DNA of 64,000 nucleotides, taken from assembly GCA_946616535.1 (NCBI GenBank), contig CAMOJA010000004.1, positions 1-64,000 of the forward strand. The letters run 5' to 3'. This document shows, in pieces, positions 16,734 to 25,286 of this stretch (positions within the stretch are counted from its first letter, which is position 1; each line of letters begins with the position of its first letter). The DNA is from an uncultured Bacteroidales bacterium. Lineage in GTDB: Bacteria; Bacteroidota; Bacteroidia; Bacteroidales; Paludibacteraceae. The notes below the pieces were generated by a model, which did no database searches, was not told the DNA's origin, and was given only the letters and a program-made list of their open reading frames with translations. A program made the translations under genes and the position numbers.

Positions 16734-19160
16734 AATTCTTTTTTCGAACACTTAAATGACATGGCGCAATCTGTTGCGAATGATATCTTGAGGAAAGAAT
16801 ATCAAGTAATAAACCTGTGTGGCCCATCTGGTACGGGGAAAAGCTGGATGCTTGAGTCAGTCGCTTCTGCTTTATCAGAGCAAAAGGAAAAAGGAGTAGT
16901 TGTTATCATGCTACACGGTGATGCTGGTGCTCAAACAATACATTATGCTCCACTCATTCAGTATCTAAATAATAAAAACCCATGGAAAAAGGGTGTCGGA
17001 GCTTTTATTGAAGGTATCCCATATCTGGGACCTGGCTTACGGCATTTGGTGGAAACAAAAGATATACGTCATTTAGGAGTAAAAGCGAAACAGATTAATG
17101 ATAATGAACTACTATCTCGTTTCGCATTATTTACAAGAGAACTCTTATTCATAAATAAAAAATACAATCATATCGTTCTCCTTTGTGATGATACACATCA
17201 CTTTGACAATGCAACTATCAGCTACCTGCAAGGTATTGTCCCTTTCTTTAATCATAATAGTTCTCTTTTCATTAGCATAGTAGCATCTTACAATACGTCG
17301 ATGTTCGACGGAAAACCTTTTGTATTCTCCTCTCAACACTATAGAAACGTAGATTTACAGTACCCTTCAATAGAGGAGACTTCTTTCATTCTGCGCGACT
17401 GGAATCCTGACTTTCTCTGTACGAAAGAATCTTTGGATGCTGTCTATGCGGCCACAAATGGCCATCTCGCGCTGCTTGAACAAGTCAGTTTATACTATTT
17501 GCGGGATAACAAAGGGCTGGCCACATCGGAAGATAATAATACTGACTTCCTTCGAGGACTATTAGAGAGAAGGGCTCAAGAAACCGAGTCCGGGGATAAA
17601 ATCATACAACTGCTTGAAGCGCTTGCCGTAATTGGACGGAGTGCGACCATTGCCGAATTAAAGTGCACATTAAACGATATGGAGTGCATAAATCGAGTAA
17701 TCAATGATGCGGTTGAATTAAAGCTTCTTTTCAAAGACTCATTAAGAGTTTCTTTTCTAAGCGATAGTATCAGAGAGCTCAGCCAGTGGCACAGTCGGCT
17801 GAATAATAAAGAGTTTTTTGCACTCTATTCAAGATGCCTCAAAAAACTCATGCCAAGCGAATATGAGAAACGAGCTATAGCAGAGGAACTCGCCGGTAAT
17901 CACACTCAGTCTCAGGTGTTAACTGGACTTCATTTGATAAAGCTAATTAGAGCTGGGCGTGTACCCGACAGAATAATTGACCACTCAGATGTAGCCTCAT
18001 TTGTTAATGGATTATACGAAGCGTATCGGCTATCTTTTGCAGGGAAAAACGACGTTGCATTAAAGCAAATAAGGGAATTGAGGGATTTCTCGCATTTCCC
18101 TCTACTTGAGATAGAGATCAAATATGCAGAATACACCTTTTTATTCAAGAGCAATCTCATAGAAAACAGAAACGAGGCGTTTGCTTCCTTAAGCGGGATT
18201 ATTGATATATGCGATGCGGATGAAGTAGAGATATGGTCGAGACTGATGCGTCTTCGTATTGCAATTGATAGTTCTCTAGGAAACCTTGAGAATGCCAAAT
18301 CCTGTTATAAAGAATACAAGAACAAATTACTTTCTAGAAAAGGGTACGATAAAAGTGTAAATGAGATTCTGTTTGAATGTGGGTTGATGGCAGACTCTTT
18401 CTATGAGCCAGACGCCTCTCATACTATTCTTATGGAGATACAACGTGAAGTGGAAAAAGAGGTATTAAGGGAGAATCTGGAATACGTTCCACTTTATTAT
18501 AGGTCATCAATAAATCTTTCTAGCAATGAGATAGTTTGTGGAATGTGGCAGGAAGCTCGAATAATGGCATTGAAAGCAATTAATATTGCCCAAAAGTATG
18601 ATTTTATTCTTTTCCCCAACGTTGGAGCTGCTTATAATAACTATTTGTTGGCCATTTATTTCCTCAAGTCGGAGCCTATTGAAATAATAAAACAGGAGTA
18701 TGCATTTGTTATTGATAGTCTTCAATATGATGAAGATAGTATTCTTCTCCGAATGAATTATGTCGGATTACTATTACAGGCAGGAAGTAATAAGGAAGCA
18801 CTGTTTGAGTTTGACCGTATATCTCAAGCGGACGTTGATGCAATGGACACATATTATGCCTATTACTATTATTTCAATAAGGCGCTCACATCGTATCTGT
18901 CTGGCCGCTTTGAACTTGCTCGCAGTGTCATGGACAAAATCTACGATATGACAAAGAACTGTTCATTCACGCGTCAAAGGTATTACCAAAAGCATCATAC
19001 TATTACCAGACAATTAATGTTGGAAGAGTCGCCATATTCTTCTTTACAGTCTATGCAAGAGTCCTTTGCTCGAATTGCGCCTGAATACTTAAGCAATAAT
19101 TGGAATTACTTTATGAGTGTTTATTTATTCTCGGATTTGCAAATTTGGACGCAATTCTAA
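16731..19160 (+). CDS. STAND-type ATPase with C-terminal TPR-like repeats
   Basis: The 809-residue protein has a P-loop GPSGTGKSW at 31-39 and a Walker B strand HIVLLCDDTHHFD around 147-159. A winged-helix-like region (LLEALAVIGRSATIAELKCT) follows near 290-320. About 400 residues of helical hairpins rich in Tyr, Ala and Leu come next, consistent with TPRs. This is the plan of AAA_16/MalT-like signalling ATPases. No effector domain is visible, so it may act with a partner. It is convergent with the ATP-grasp gene (9 bases between stops) and shares its 24-base leader. The start codon lies inside the repeat. Confidence 0.8.
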   Translation: MNSFFEHLNDMAQSVANDILRKEYQVINLCGPSGTGKSWMLESVASALSEQKEKGVVVIMLHGDAGAQTIHYAPLIQYLNNKNPWKKGVGAFIEGIPYLGPGLRHLVETKDIRHLGVKAKQINDNELLSRFALFTRELLFINKKYNHIVLLCDDTHHFDNATISYLQGIVPFFNHNSSLFISIVASYNTSMFDGKPFVFSSQHYRNVDLQYPSIEETSFILRDWNPDFLCTKESLDAVYAATNGHLALLEQVSLYYLRDNKGLATSEDNNTDFLRGLLERRAQETESGDKIIQLLEALAVIGRSATIAELKCTLNDMECINRVINDAVELKLLFKDSLRVSFLSDSIRELSQWHSRLNNKEFFALYSRCLKKLMPSEYEKRAIAEELAGNHTQSQVLTGLHLIKLIRAGRVPDRIIDHSDVASFVNGLYEAYRLSFAGKNDVALKQIRELRDFSHFPLLEIEIKYAEYTFLFKSNLIENRNEAFASLSGIIDICDADEVEIWSRLMRLRIAIDSSLGNLENAKSCYKEYKNKLLSRKGYDKSVNEILFECGLMADSFYEPDASHTILMEIQREVEKEVLRENLEYVPLYYRSSINLSSNEIVCGMWQEARIMALKAINIAQKYDFILFPNVGAAYNNYLLAIYFLKSEPIEIIKQEYAFVIDSLQYDEDSILLRMNYVGLLLQAGSNKEALFEFDRISQADVDAMDTYYAYYYYFNKALTSYLSGRFELARSVMDKIYDMTKNCSFTRQRYYQKHHTITRQLMLEESPYSSLQSMQESFARIAPEYLSNNWNYFMSVYLFSDLQIWTQF

Positions 19161-19169
19161 TCGTCTTTT

Positions 19170-20240
19170 TTACGATTCGGCGATTGAATGATATATAATA
19201 AGACAAAAAAGATCAGGATACTTAAATCTCAAAGACGATAAGGAACTCGCAACTGAATGGAAGCGTGTCAAGTGAGGAGAATTGTTGTAATCTGTTATAT
19301 AATACAGTTTATTCCCTTTTATACGAAAGTCAACGCGAACTGTTCCGTATAGATCAAGAGCCAAAAAGGATTTTTCCGCAACCTCCATCAATGTTTTGGA
19401 TAAATCTGAATCAATGCTATCAAATCTGAAATATTGGTAATTGTCATTATAAACCAACTCATAACTTAAGAAACGTTCATTTAAAAAAGAAGTTCCATCC
19501 AGGTTTATACCCATCGGCGGCAATGCTGTTGGGCCATCAATCAATAGTACTGGCACTTCAACTTCCCATCCATCAATGAACTCTTGTACGATGACAGGCT
19601 CGTTTAATATGTGTGAGACTTTTATTACCTGTTGTTCATACTGTTTAGAGAAGAACCCGACTGATTGTTGTGTTATTCCAATGCTGGCGCTTTCTCTACA
19701 CGGTTTCGCTATTAACTTTATACCGCATGGGGGCTTTGAACCCATCCATCCAATACGAGGGTCAAACAGCCACATTTGAGGAACAGGGAAATTATGATAT
19801 GCCAATAGATTATTACACTGTACTTTATTTTCAAGAATCGCACAGGTTAGAATATCACTTGACGCATAAGGAAGATGGTGTAGTTCACAAAGAGCCGGAA
19901 TCAAAGCGGATCGAGAACGAATCCTTCTACTTCCAGTCGTATTAAATACGATTTTGTATTTTTGATGAAACTTCTTGAAATAGCCGTTGCTGAGTTTCTG
20001 AACGAAATCATCTTCTCCATATGAAACATCTCGTAAAACTCCAAGGCTCTCTAACGCATCAATATAATCTGACAGTTCATCTGCAGAGAAATACTCTGTC
20101 GTATAATCATACTGAGATAGATAAGTATCAGAGTCCTTTATTGTGACAACAAGGATTAATAGTATGTCGTTGCTTCTTTGTTTAACAAATTCAATCGCGG
20201 CATTCAGTTTTTGAGTGAGTCCCTCGAAACTATTATCCAT
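19170..20240 (-). CDS. ATP-grasp ligase, D-Ala-D-Ala ligase-like
   Basis: The 356-residue protein has the ATP-grasp order of motifs. LPYASSDILTCAILENKVQC begins the central domain and KLIAKPCRESASIGI provides the ATP-binding lysine. PVIVQEFIDGWEVEVPVLL is the hinge. GTVRVDFRIKGNKLYYITDY and then NNSPHL take the place of the EIN-type metal site, with Asp for Glu. D-Ala-D-Ala ligases have this core, but the first 100 residues differ from a Ddl N-domain. The family joins a carboxylate to an amine using ATP; the substrates here are unknown. It begins MDNSFEGL, resembling the MNSFFEHL start of the convergent ATPase gene. Confidence 0.8.
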   Translation of the reverse strand: MDNSFEGLTQKLNAAIEFVKQRSNDILLILVVTIKDSDTYLSQYDYTTEYFSADELSDYIDALESLGVLRDVSYGEDDFVQKLSNGYFKKFHQKYKIVFNTTGSRRIRSRSALIPALCELHHLPYASSDILTCAILENKVQCNNLLAYHNFPVPQMWLFDPRIGWMGSKPPCGIKLIAKPCRESASIGITQQSVGFFSKQYEQQVIKVSHILNEPVIVQEFIDGWEVEVPVLLIDGPTALPPMGINLDGTSFLNERFLSYELVYNDNYQYFRFDSIDSDLSKTLMEVAEKSFLALDLYGTVRVDFRIKGNKLYYITDYNNSPHLTRFHSVASSLSSLRFKYPDLFCLIIYHSIAES

Positions 20241-20261
20241 AATTAGTTATTATCGTTAGTT
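20238..20261 (-). repeat. Right 24-bp inverted repeat at the ATP-grasp start codon
   Basis: This is the exact reverse complement of 16710-16733. Upstream on the minus strand lies TATATTTA (20275-20268), one base from a -7 box, so this side may carry an active promoter pointing into the cassette. The left flank has a weaker TAAGATTG. Confidence 0.8.
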
Positions 20262-20362
20262 GCACGTAAATATAACAATAATTACATAATAATTCCGTGA
20301 AAAGTGCAGGATTTACACTATATTCTTATAATACAAACTTTTTAGTTGAAGAAATCCTATTT

Positions 20363-20393
20363 TTTGTTTTCTCCGTGTTTATTTGTAAGTTTG
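20363..20393 (+). promoter_or_regulatory. Promoter of the 201-aa membrane-protein gene
   Basis: TTTG (20363-20366), a 19-base spacer and TAAGTTTG (20386-20393) match the Bacteroidetes consensus exactly, 29 bases before the start codon at 20423. The truncated copy at 15553 has lost this -7 box. Confidence 0.75.
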
Positions 20394-20422
20394 CATATGG
20401 TCAACTACATAATTATTGATGT

Positions 20423-21028
20423 ATGAATTTTAGGTTATACGACATATTAGCAATGCTAGTACAAGGGATTCTCGTGACAGGAACGGCATTGTTTCTTTTT
20501 TACCCCGACTATCTTGAGGGCGTCAACGGCCTGTACTTAACTGCTGTCGCTTTTTTTATTGGTTACATAATCAACTCCTTAGGTTCATGGCTTGAAGAGT
20601 CTTATCGTTGGCTTTTTGGAGGTAAGCCATCCACAACAATCTTCCATCCTAAAAAGGGTAAGAAATATTCAGGAGCTGGTAGGGTAAGGTTTTACCAAGT
20701 CAACATAGTCTCACAATTATTATGCAATGACTGTAATGTGGATGATGTAAAAGGAAATGAAGAGATACTCTTCTCTCATGCCAAACATATAGCCGAGAAA
20801 TCTGACAATAAGCGAATTCAAGAGTTCAACGCCACTTATGCCATGTCCAGATCATTCCTCACAGCTGCTATAATCTTGATGTTCTTAATTATAGTACGCT
20901 TCCCATGTTGTTTGTATTCATATTTGTCAATATTAATTGTTGTCGTTTGTCTATTCCGTCTTAGAGACTTTAACTATTATTATGTCAGAGAGGTTCTGAC
21001 GACTTATCTTCATCAGAGGGGGAAATGA
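20423..21028 (+). CDS. Hypothetical membrane protein with about four helices
   Basis: The 201-residue protein has two hydrophobic helices near the N-terminus (AMLVQGILVTGTALFLFYP and YLTAVAFFIGYIINSLG). A basic loop with about 90 cytosolic residues follows (HPKKGKKYSGAGRVRFYQV). Two more helices (FLTAAIILMFLIIVRF and YSYLSILIVVVCLFRL) lead into a charged tail. I do not recognise the family. Small multi-helix proteins like this often serve as membrane effectors in defence loci, but that is only analogy. It overlaps the 3' end of the convergent E2-E1-JAB gene by 44 bases. Its 5' end is duplicated at 15553. Confidence 0.7.
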   Translation: MNFRLYDILAMLVQGILVTGTALFLFYPDYLEGVNGLYLTAVAFFIGYIINSLGSWLEESYRWLFGGKPSTTIFHPKKGKKYSGAGRVRFYQVNIVSQLLCNDCNVDDVKGNEEILFSHAKHIAEKSDNKRIQEFNATYAMSRSFLTAAIILMFLIIVRFPCCLYSYLSILIVVVCLFRLRDFNYYYVREVLTTYLHQRGK

Positions 21029-23246
21029 TTGAACAAATGATTAGAGTTTCTGGCACATAGAGCATTGCTAATAAAGGCCTAGTAATATCTTGCCGCTGTA
21101 ATTTCCTCGCTTTTTCATTAAAATCCTCAATGTCTTTTTCACTGAACATGGGTGGACCTAGGGGATGTGAATGCCACTCGCCAATGTATCCAAAAGTACT
21201 GCCTGATTCATAGTCAATGGAAGAGAGTTTATTAGGGATTCCCTGTTTCCCTAGAATAAAATGAGTCTCTGAATGAACACTATCTTTTGGTGCAGCAATA
21301 GTATCAACCACATGAATAGTACGTGTTTTAGCATTAATCCTTCCTATTAGATACCCTCCGGTTTCTTTTGGTGATTGTTTATCAGTTTCAGACTTAAGAG
21401 TTTCTATAACATTTCCGAAGATTCTTATATCCCAATTCCCATCTTGACTGGACACGGAATAGACTACGGGGCCACCAAGCCTCTCTACAGAAAGATTTCC
21501 ATCCTTCGCAGCCATATAATAAATTGCGCCCGAATCCATTCTTGAATTATTCGCCAATATATCTTTAACGATAAGGCTCATGGACGCCCCATATAGGCTA
21601 ATAACATCGTCCGCAAGAACGAAGGTTTCAGAATTACATCCCAGTCCTACATTGATAATGTTTCCTGGCTCTCCAGCCAATTCTTTATCCCGAATAAGAT
21701 AGTCTGACACCTCTTCTTTTGTCTTGTATTTTGACCACAAATACAGAAGTAGATCGTCAATACGCACATTACCATCAGAGCTTTCAGATAATAGTAAAGC
21801 AAACCTACCACTATCATAGATTGCTCCCGATATAACTCTGGGTCTTATTCTAGTAGAAACAAGCTGATTGGCTGTTTTTCGTGATGCAGTGAAATCTAAT
21901 ATGACCCTATTGCCCAGATTCTCATTATCAACTTTCTTTACCAGATTAATGATATCCTCTGCACTAAAAGTATAACGGCCTGTAGGGAAAATACTTGTCG
22001 CCTTATCCTTTAACTCCCGAGCTTTATTCCCAGAGGAATCCCCGAACAGTACATGGCGAGCAAGATTATGGCGACTTACATAATCTGTGTCAACAAACTG
22101 AATATTGTCTATACCGGCACGAACCAAATGCATAGCGACTTTTGAACCGAGAGCACCACAACCAGCAATAGAAATAAGATAATCTGGGATAGATGGGCAA
22201 TCTGAAATGCTTTTCGCTTTTTCAAGTGTAAACAGGTTCAATTGACGGCATAATGACACTTGTGAATATTGATCATAATGCATTTCCCCAGATTCCGTTT
22301 TATGCCTGTGTACCAAAAAGTTTATAAGTTGGTAAGGAGTATTAACGCCTATCAGGTTTTTGCTCCTTCGCAAAGCAATGATAACGATGAAGCATTCAAT
22401 GTCATAACTATCCAAAGCATTATATAAGGCATCAAACTGTCCATCCGGGAATCCTTGTTCTCTTACAAAGTCAGATAGATCTCTTAATGAGTGAGGGATG
22501 CGATTGTCAAAACTGTCATTCGTTCTAAAAGACTTATCCCACATCAATATGGCATGAGTGTGCTCCTTCTTTTTCTTAACGGCTTCTATAATTGTTTTAT
22601 CAAAGTCGCTGATGCAGACATAAGTATTTGGAGTGAACCGCCAAAAATCAATTGCTTTTATGTTTATGGATTCACTGATATTACTGCATATCTTCTCATA
22701 ATCGTAATACAGTGTTTCCGAATACCCCTCAAGTCTCAAAGGTTCAAAGAATCCACCATCCACTGATAATTCTCCCGCCGCAAGCTTCATATACCAGGCA
22801 CGTACATGCTTAATATAGTCTTCCAATGTAGCTCCTGCAAACCATTCATCTTTATCCCCCTTAAATAAACAGATGCTCCGTACACCATTCTTTTCGCAAT
22901 AGATATGCGGTGTTTCATTAAACTTGAAATCCTCTCGTCCTATTATAGATGTTGGAGCCACATTGGGGTAATCATCGCTAAAAACGATGAATACTGGCTC
23001 TTCGCTTTTAACTATTCCTGAAGACGCATTATATCGAGTTGGCAAATCTACTTTCAAATAAATTTTAACAGCCTTCGCGGAAAAGTAACAGAAGCATTCA
23101 CCATGAAAAGATAACAAGCCCTGCTTTTGTGCATGATATAACTCTCGGAGGATTTCAGTAGGGAAATCCTCCGAGGTCATGGGTAAGAATTGTGAGAACA
23201 CGTTATTATTCTCTTCCATAAGAAGACTTTCTTCCTGTTGATGCAT
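20985..23246 (-). CDS. E2-E1-JAB triple-fusion ubiquitin-conjugation-like protein
   Basis: The 753-residue protein joins three modules. Residues about 45-165 are E2-like (DDYPNVAPTSII, HIYCEKNGVRSICLF with a candidate cysteine, then EWFAGATLEDYIKHVRAWYM). Residues about 350-560 are an E1/ThiF adenylation domain with AGCGALGSKVAMHLVRAG, FVDTDYVSRHNLARH and a possible catalytic Cys in GLGCNSETF. Residues about 610-753 are a JAB/JAMM peptidase with E628, H692-S-H694, S702 and D705 all in place. The start chosen at 23246 has GGAGG just upstream; ATG 23219 is possible. It overlaps the hydrolase gene upstream, so both are translated from one mRNA. Related parts occur in BIL and CBASS Cap2/Cap3. No separate ubiquitin-like gene is visible. 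Confidence 0.88.
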   Translation of the reverse strand: MHQQEESLLMEENNNVFSQFLPMTSEDFPTEILRELYHAQKQGLLSFHGECFCYFSAKAVKIYLKVDLPTRYNASSGIVKSEEPVFIVFSDDYPNVAPTSIIGREDFKFNETPHIYCEKNGVRSICLFKGDKDEWFAGATLEDYIKHVRAWYMKLAAGELSVDGGFFEPLRLEGYSETLYYDYEKICSNISESINIKAIDFWRFTPNTYVCISDFDKTIIEAVKKKKEHTHAILMWDKSFRTNDSFDNRIPHSLRDLSDFVREQGFPDGQFDALYNALDSYDIECFIVIIALRRSKNLIGVNTPYQLINFLVHRHKTESGEMHYDQYSQVSLCRQLNLFTLEKAKSISDCPSIPDYLISIAGCGALGSKVAMHLVRAGIDNIQFVDTDYVSRHNLARHVLFGDSSGNKARELKDKATSIFPTGRYTFSAEDIINLVKKVDNENLGNRVILDFTASRKTANQLVSTRIRPRVISGAIYDSGRFALLLSESSDGNVRIDDLLLYLWSKYKTKEEVSDYLIRDKELAGEPGNIINVGLGCNSETFVLADDVISLYGASMSLIVKDILANNSRMDSGAIYYMAAKDGNLSVERLGGPVVYSVSSQDGNWDIRIFGNVIETLKSETDKQSPKETGGYLIGRINAKTRTIHVVDTIAAPKDSVHSETHFILGKQGIPNKLSSIDYESGSTFGYIGEWHSHPLGPPMFSEKDIEDFNEKARKLQRQDITRPLLAMLYVPETLIICSIISPSDEDKSSEPL

Positions 23247-24360
23247 ATCCTCCAATGGCTCCGGCGGCTCCTGATAAACTGTTCTTATCAGAACGAGTAA
23301 AGCCACTCTTAGTTACCTCAAAAACGACAGGTTTCGGGTTTTCTTTGTTGGGCTCTTCAGCAAGAGAAATAAAGTGGCTCTTACTTCCTATTAGGTTTTC
23401 ATATTGAGTCTTTGCCGGATAATGAGGTGGATTGGGCTTCTTATCTTCAATATATGCTGAGGAAGCAATGACATAAGCCCCATTCTCCTTATAATCACGG
23501 ATAATCTTCTTTGCTGATTCTAGCGGGGTTTTATTTGATTCAGGGTTCTCATAAGGGACATCGTTGAAGAATGTCCATGAACAGTGATGAGGGGCCAAAA
23601 ACAAATCGTATTTAAGTTTGTCTTCGTTATTATGACTCTTGCTTTGATTCAACACCTCATCCCAAACATAGTGATCGGCATCGCCTCCAAACACATATAA
23701 TGCAACAGGGGCGCCTCCTCCCTCAAAGAATCTAGCTTGCATCACAATTGAAGTAGAGTTTTTATCAGCGTCAGCTTTTCCATCAATTAAACTTGCTTTG
23801 AATGGAGAATGTACGAAGAACTCGATATCAAGGTTAGATTTCCCATTAATACTTGTAATTGTGTCACCCGGAACATATGAAGGAACCTTTTCAAACTTGG
23901 CATCTCCGTCATAGCCTATCATATGTATTCTATTCCCGGCCTTATTCCTGTCTGAACTTAATTCTTCCCAAAGTTTGCGACGCCTGTTCGCTTCTTTTTT
24001 CAAAGCTTTAGCGTCATCACTGTTGGCTTCAGAAAAGAGCATTGGTGTAACCCATAATTCATCTATGATGATTAAGTTGTTATCCTTGTCATCAGAATCA
24101 TACTTCTCTGGAGCTCCAAGATAGTAATTGACTTTCATCCCTCGGCAGTGGTCCTGATCAGGATGCGTCAAGATAAACAGGTCAAGGTGTGGCCGCCGTT
24201 CGGAATCTCTACCGAGTTCCCCAAGCAAGTCAGTCTTAACATCATAATAATCATTGTCCTCTGTACTCCTAATGTTTGAGTCAACTTGAATCGTTGTGGT
24301 GCCGACCTTTATAAGGACGGTATCGCCATTGTCAACGGGGTAAAATTTGATTTTTTTCAT
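23206..24360 (-). CDS. Metallo-beta-lactamase-fold hydrolase paired with E2-E1-JAB
   Basis: The 384-residue protein starts with IKFYPVDNGDTVLIKVG, the ComEC-like MBL opening. It has THPDQDH (65-71) as the HxDxDH metal site. GGDADHYVWDEV and LFLAPHHCSW supply further ligands. No signal peptide is present, so it is cytosolic. The C-terminus ends in a flexible Gly/Ser tail (GAAGAIGGYASTGRKSSYG). It is the first gene of a two-gene operon and overlaps the E2-E1-JAB start. MBL proteins have been noted beside prokaryotic E1/E2/JAB genes. The target (nucleotide, nucleic acid or other) cannot be read from the sequence. Confidence 0.85.
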   Translation of the reverse strand: MKKIKFYPVDNGDTVLIKVGTTTIQVDSNIRSTEDNDYYDVKTDLLGELGRDSERRPHLDLFILTHPDQDHCRGMKVNYYLGAPEKYDSDDKDNNLIIIDELWVTPMLFSEANSDDAKALKKEANRRRKLWEELSSDRNKAGNRIHMIGYDGDAKFEKVPSYVPGDTITSINGKSNLDIEFFVHSPFKASLIDGKADADKNSTSIVMQARFFEGGGAPVALYVFGGDADHYVWDEVLNQSKSHNNEDKLKYDLFLAPHHCSWTFFNDVPYENPESNKTPLESAKKIIRDYKENGAYVIASSAYIEDKKPNPPHYPAKTQYENLIGSKSHFISLAEEPNKENPKPVVFEVTKSGFTRSDKNSLSGAAGAIGGYASTGRKSSYGRE

Positions 24361-24782
24361 TTCGTATTATTTTTTAAATGCTTATTACACAACGACTATG
24401 CCGATTCCCCGTCTTCTGACATTATGTCATTTACATAAACATATAAGAATCATTGATGGCAGTTTAATGGATTAGGAATCGACCTCATTCAATGATCGTG
24501 GAAGTGGGCTTCGGTAATATGAGACGAGGTCAACTCTCTTTTGATACAGCCTCTTTGACCCTTCTCGCGAAAAAACATAAGCTCCCGCATCCAACTGAGT
24601 GATGTGACTTATTGTCAAAAGTTAAGACCAGCCTTCCGGTGGAATCCGGTAGAACGCACCCGCCCCTGGGCCTGCTTTGAGAAAAGGCATGACACATTTG
24701 AAATGGTAATTATCTCAATACAAACATGCAGTGCGAAAGCCCATCGGCTTGAACCGCACTAATTATAGATAGGTAAAAGGCA
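24361..24782. other. Intergenic stretch without a recognisable gene
   Basis: There is no protein-like frame on either strand. It presumably holds the promoter of the hydrolase/E2-E1-JAB operon on the right-hand side of 24360, but no clear TTTG/TAnnTTTG pair is visible. Confidence 0.5.
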
Positions 24783-25271
24783 CTAATACTTCCCAAACTG
24801 AATTCCTTGATATACCGTTTGCCACTGATTGGTGCCGTCATCGAGGGCTTCTACGGAATCATAAAGTCCATAATCGGAAGCGACGATAATATCCACCCGG
24901 TACCCTCTTGGCATAATTTCCGTATTAGCCGGCACATAAAAGGGCACGAGCCAGCAAGAAATATCTTCATGATACTCCCAACTCGCTCCTGGCATCTTTT
25001 CTACAAACACTTCTTCAATGGTTTTGTATTCTTCTTGAAGATAATCATCACCTAGATTCTCAACCTTTACACGATACCCCCAACTCCGGTAATGCCCAAA
25101 ACACTTGGTCTGTACTTCAACACCTATTTTGAAATAACAAATACCACCATCCTTATCGACCCCTTGTCCCGTAAGGATCTCCGGGATGGTGGGATCATAA
25201 AACTTTGTATCGCACCCCGCAAAAGTGAATGAGGCGAGAAGAAAAAATATGACAGGGGACAATTTCATCAT
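24783..25271 (-). CDS. Hypothetical lipoprotein
   Basis: From the ATG at 25271 the product starts MMKLSPVIFFLLASFTFAGC, a clear lipoprotein signal with the lipobox FAGC. The mature part of about 140 residues contains GQGVDKDGGICYFKIGVEV and MPRGYRVDIIVASDYGLYDS, a beta-rich pattern with four cysteines. It is likely anchored in the cell envelope. I do not recognise the family. It follows the broken acyltransferase gene by 16 bases and may once have been in its operon. Confidence 0.7.
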   Translation of the reverse strand: MMKLSPVIFFLLASFTFAGCDTKFYDPTIPEILTGQGVDKDGGICYFKIGVEVQTKCFGHYRSWGYRVKVENLGDDYLQEEYKTIEEVFVEKMPGASWEYHEDISCWLVPFYVPANTEIMPRGYRVDIIVASDYGLYDSVEALDDGTNQWQTVYQGIQFGKY

Positions 25272-25286
25272 ATGCAAAAATAACAT

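Noticed and set aside
23206..23270. C-terminal tail of the MBL protein as a ubiquitin-like tag
   Set aside because: The tail is Gly/Ser-rich but too short for a ubiquitin fold and does not end in a Gly-Gly; kept only as speculation within the E2-E1-JAB finding.
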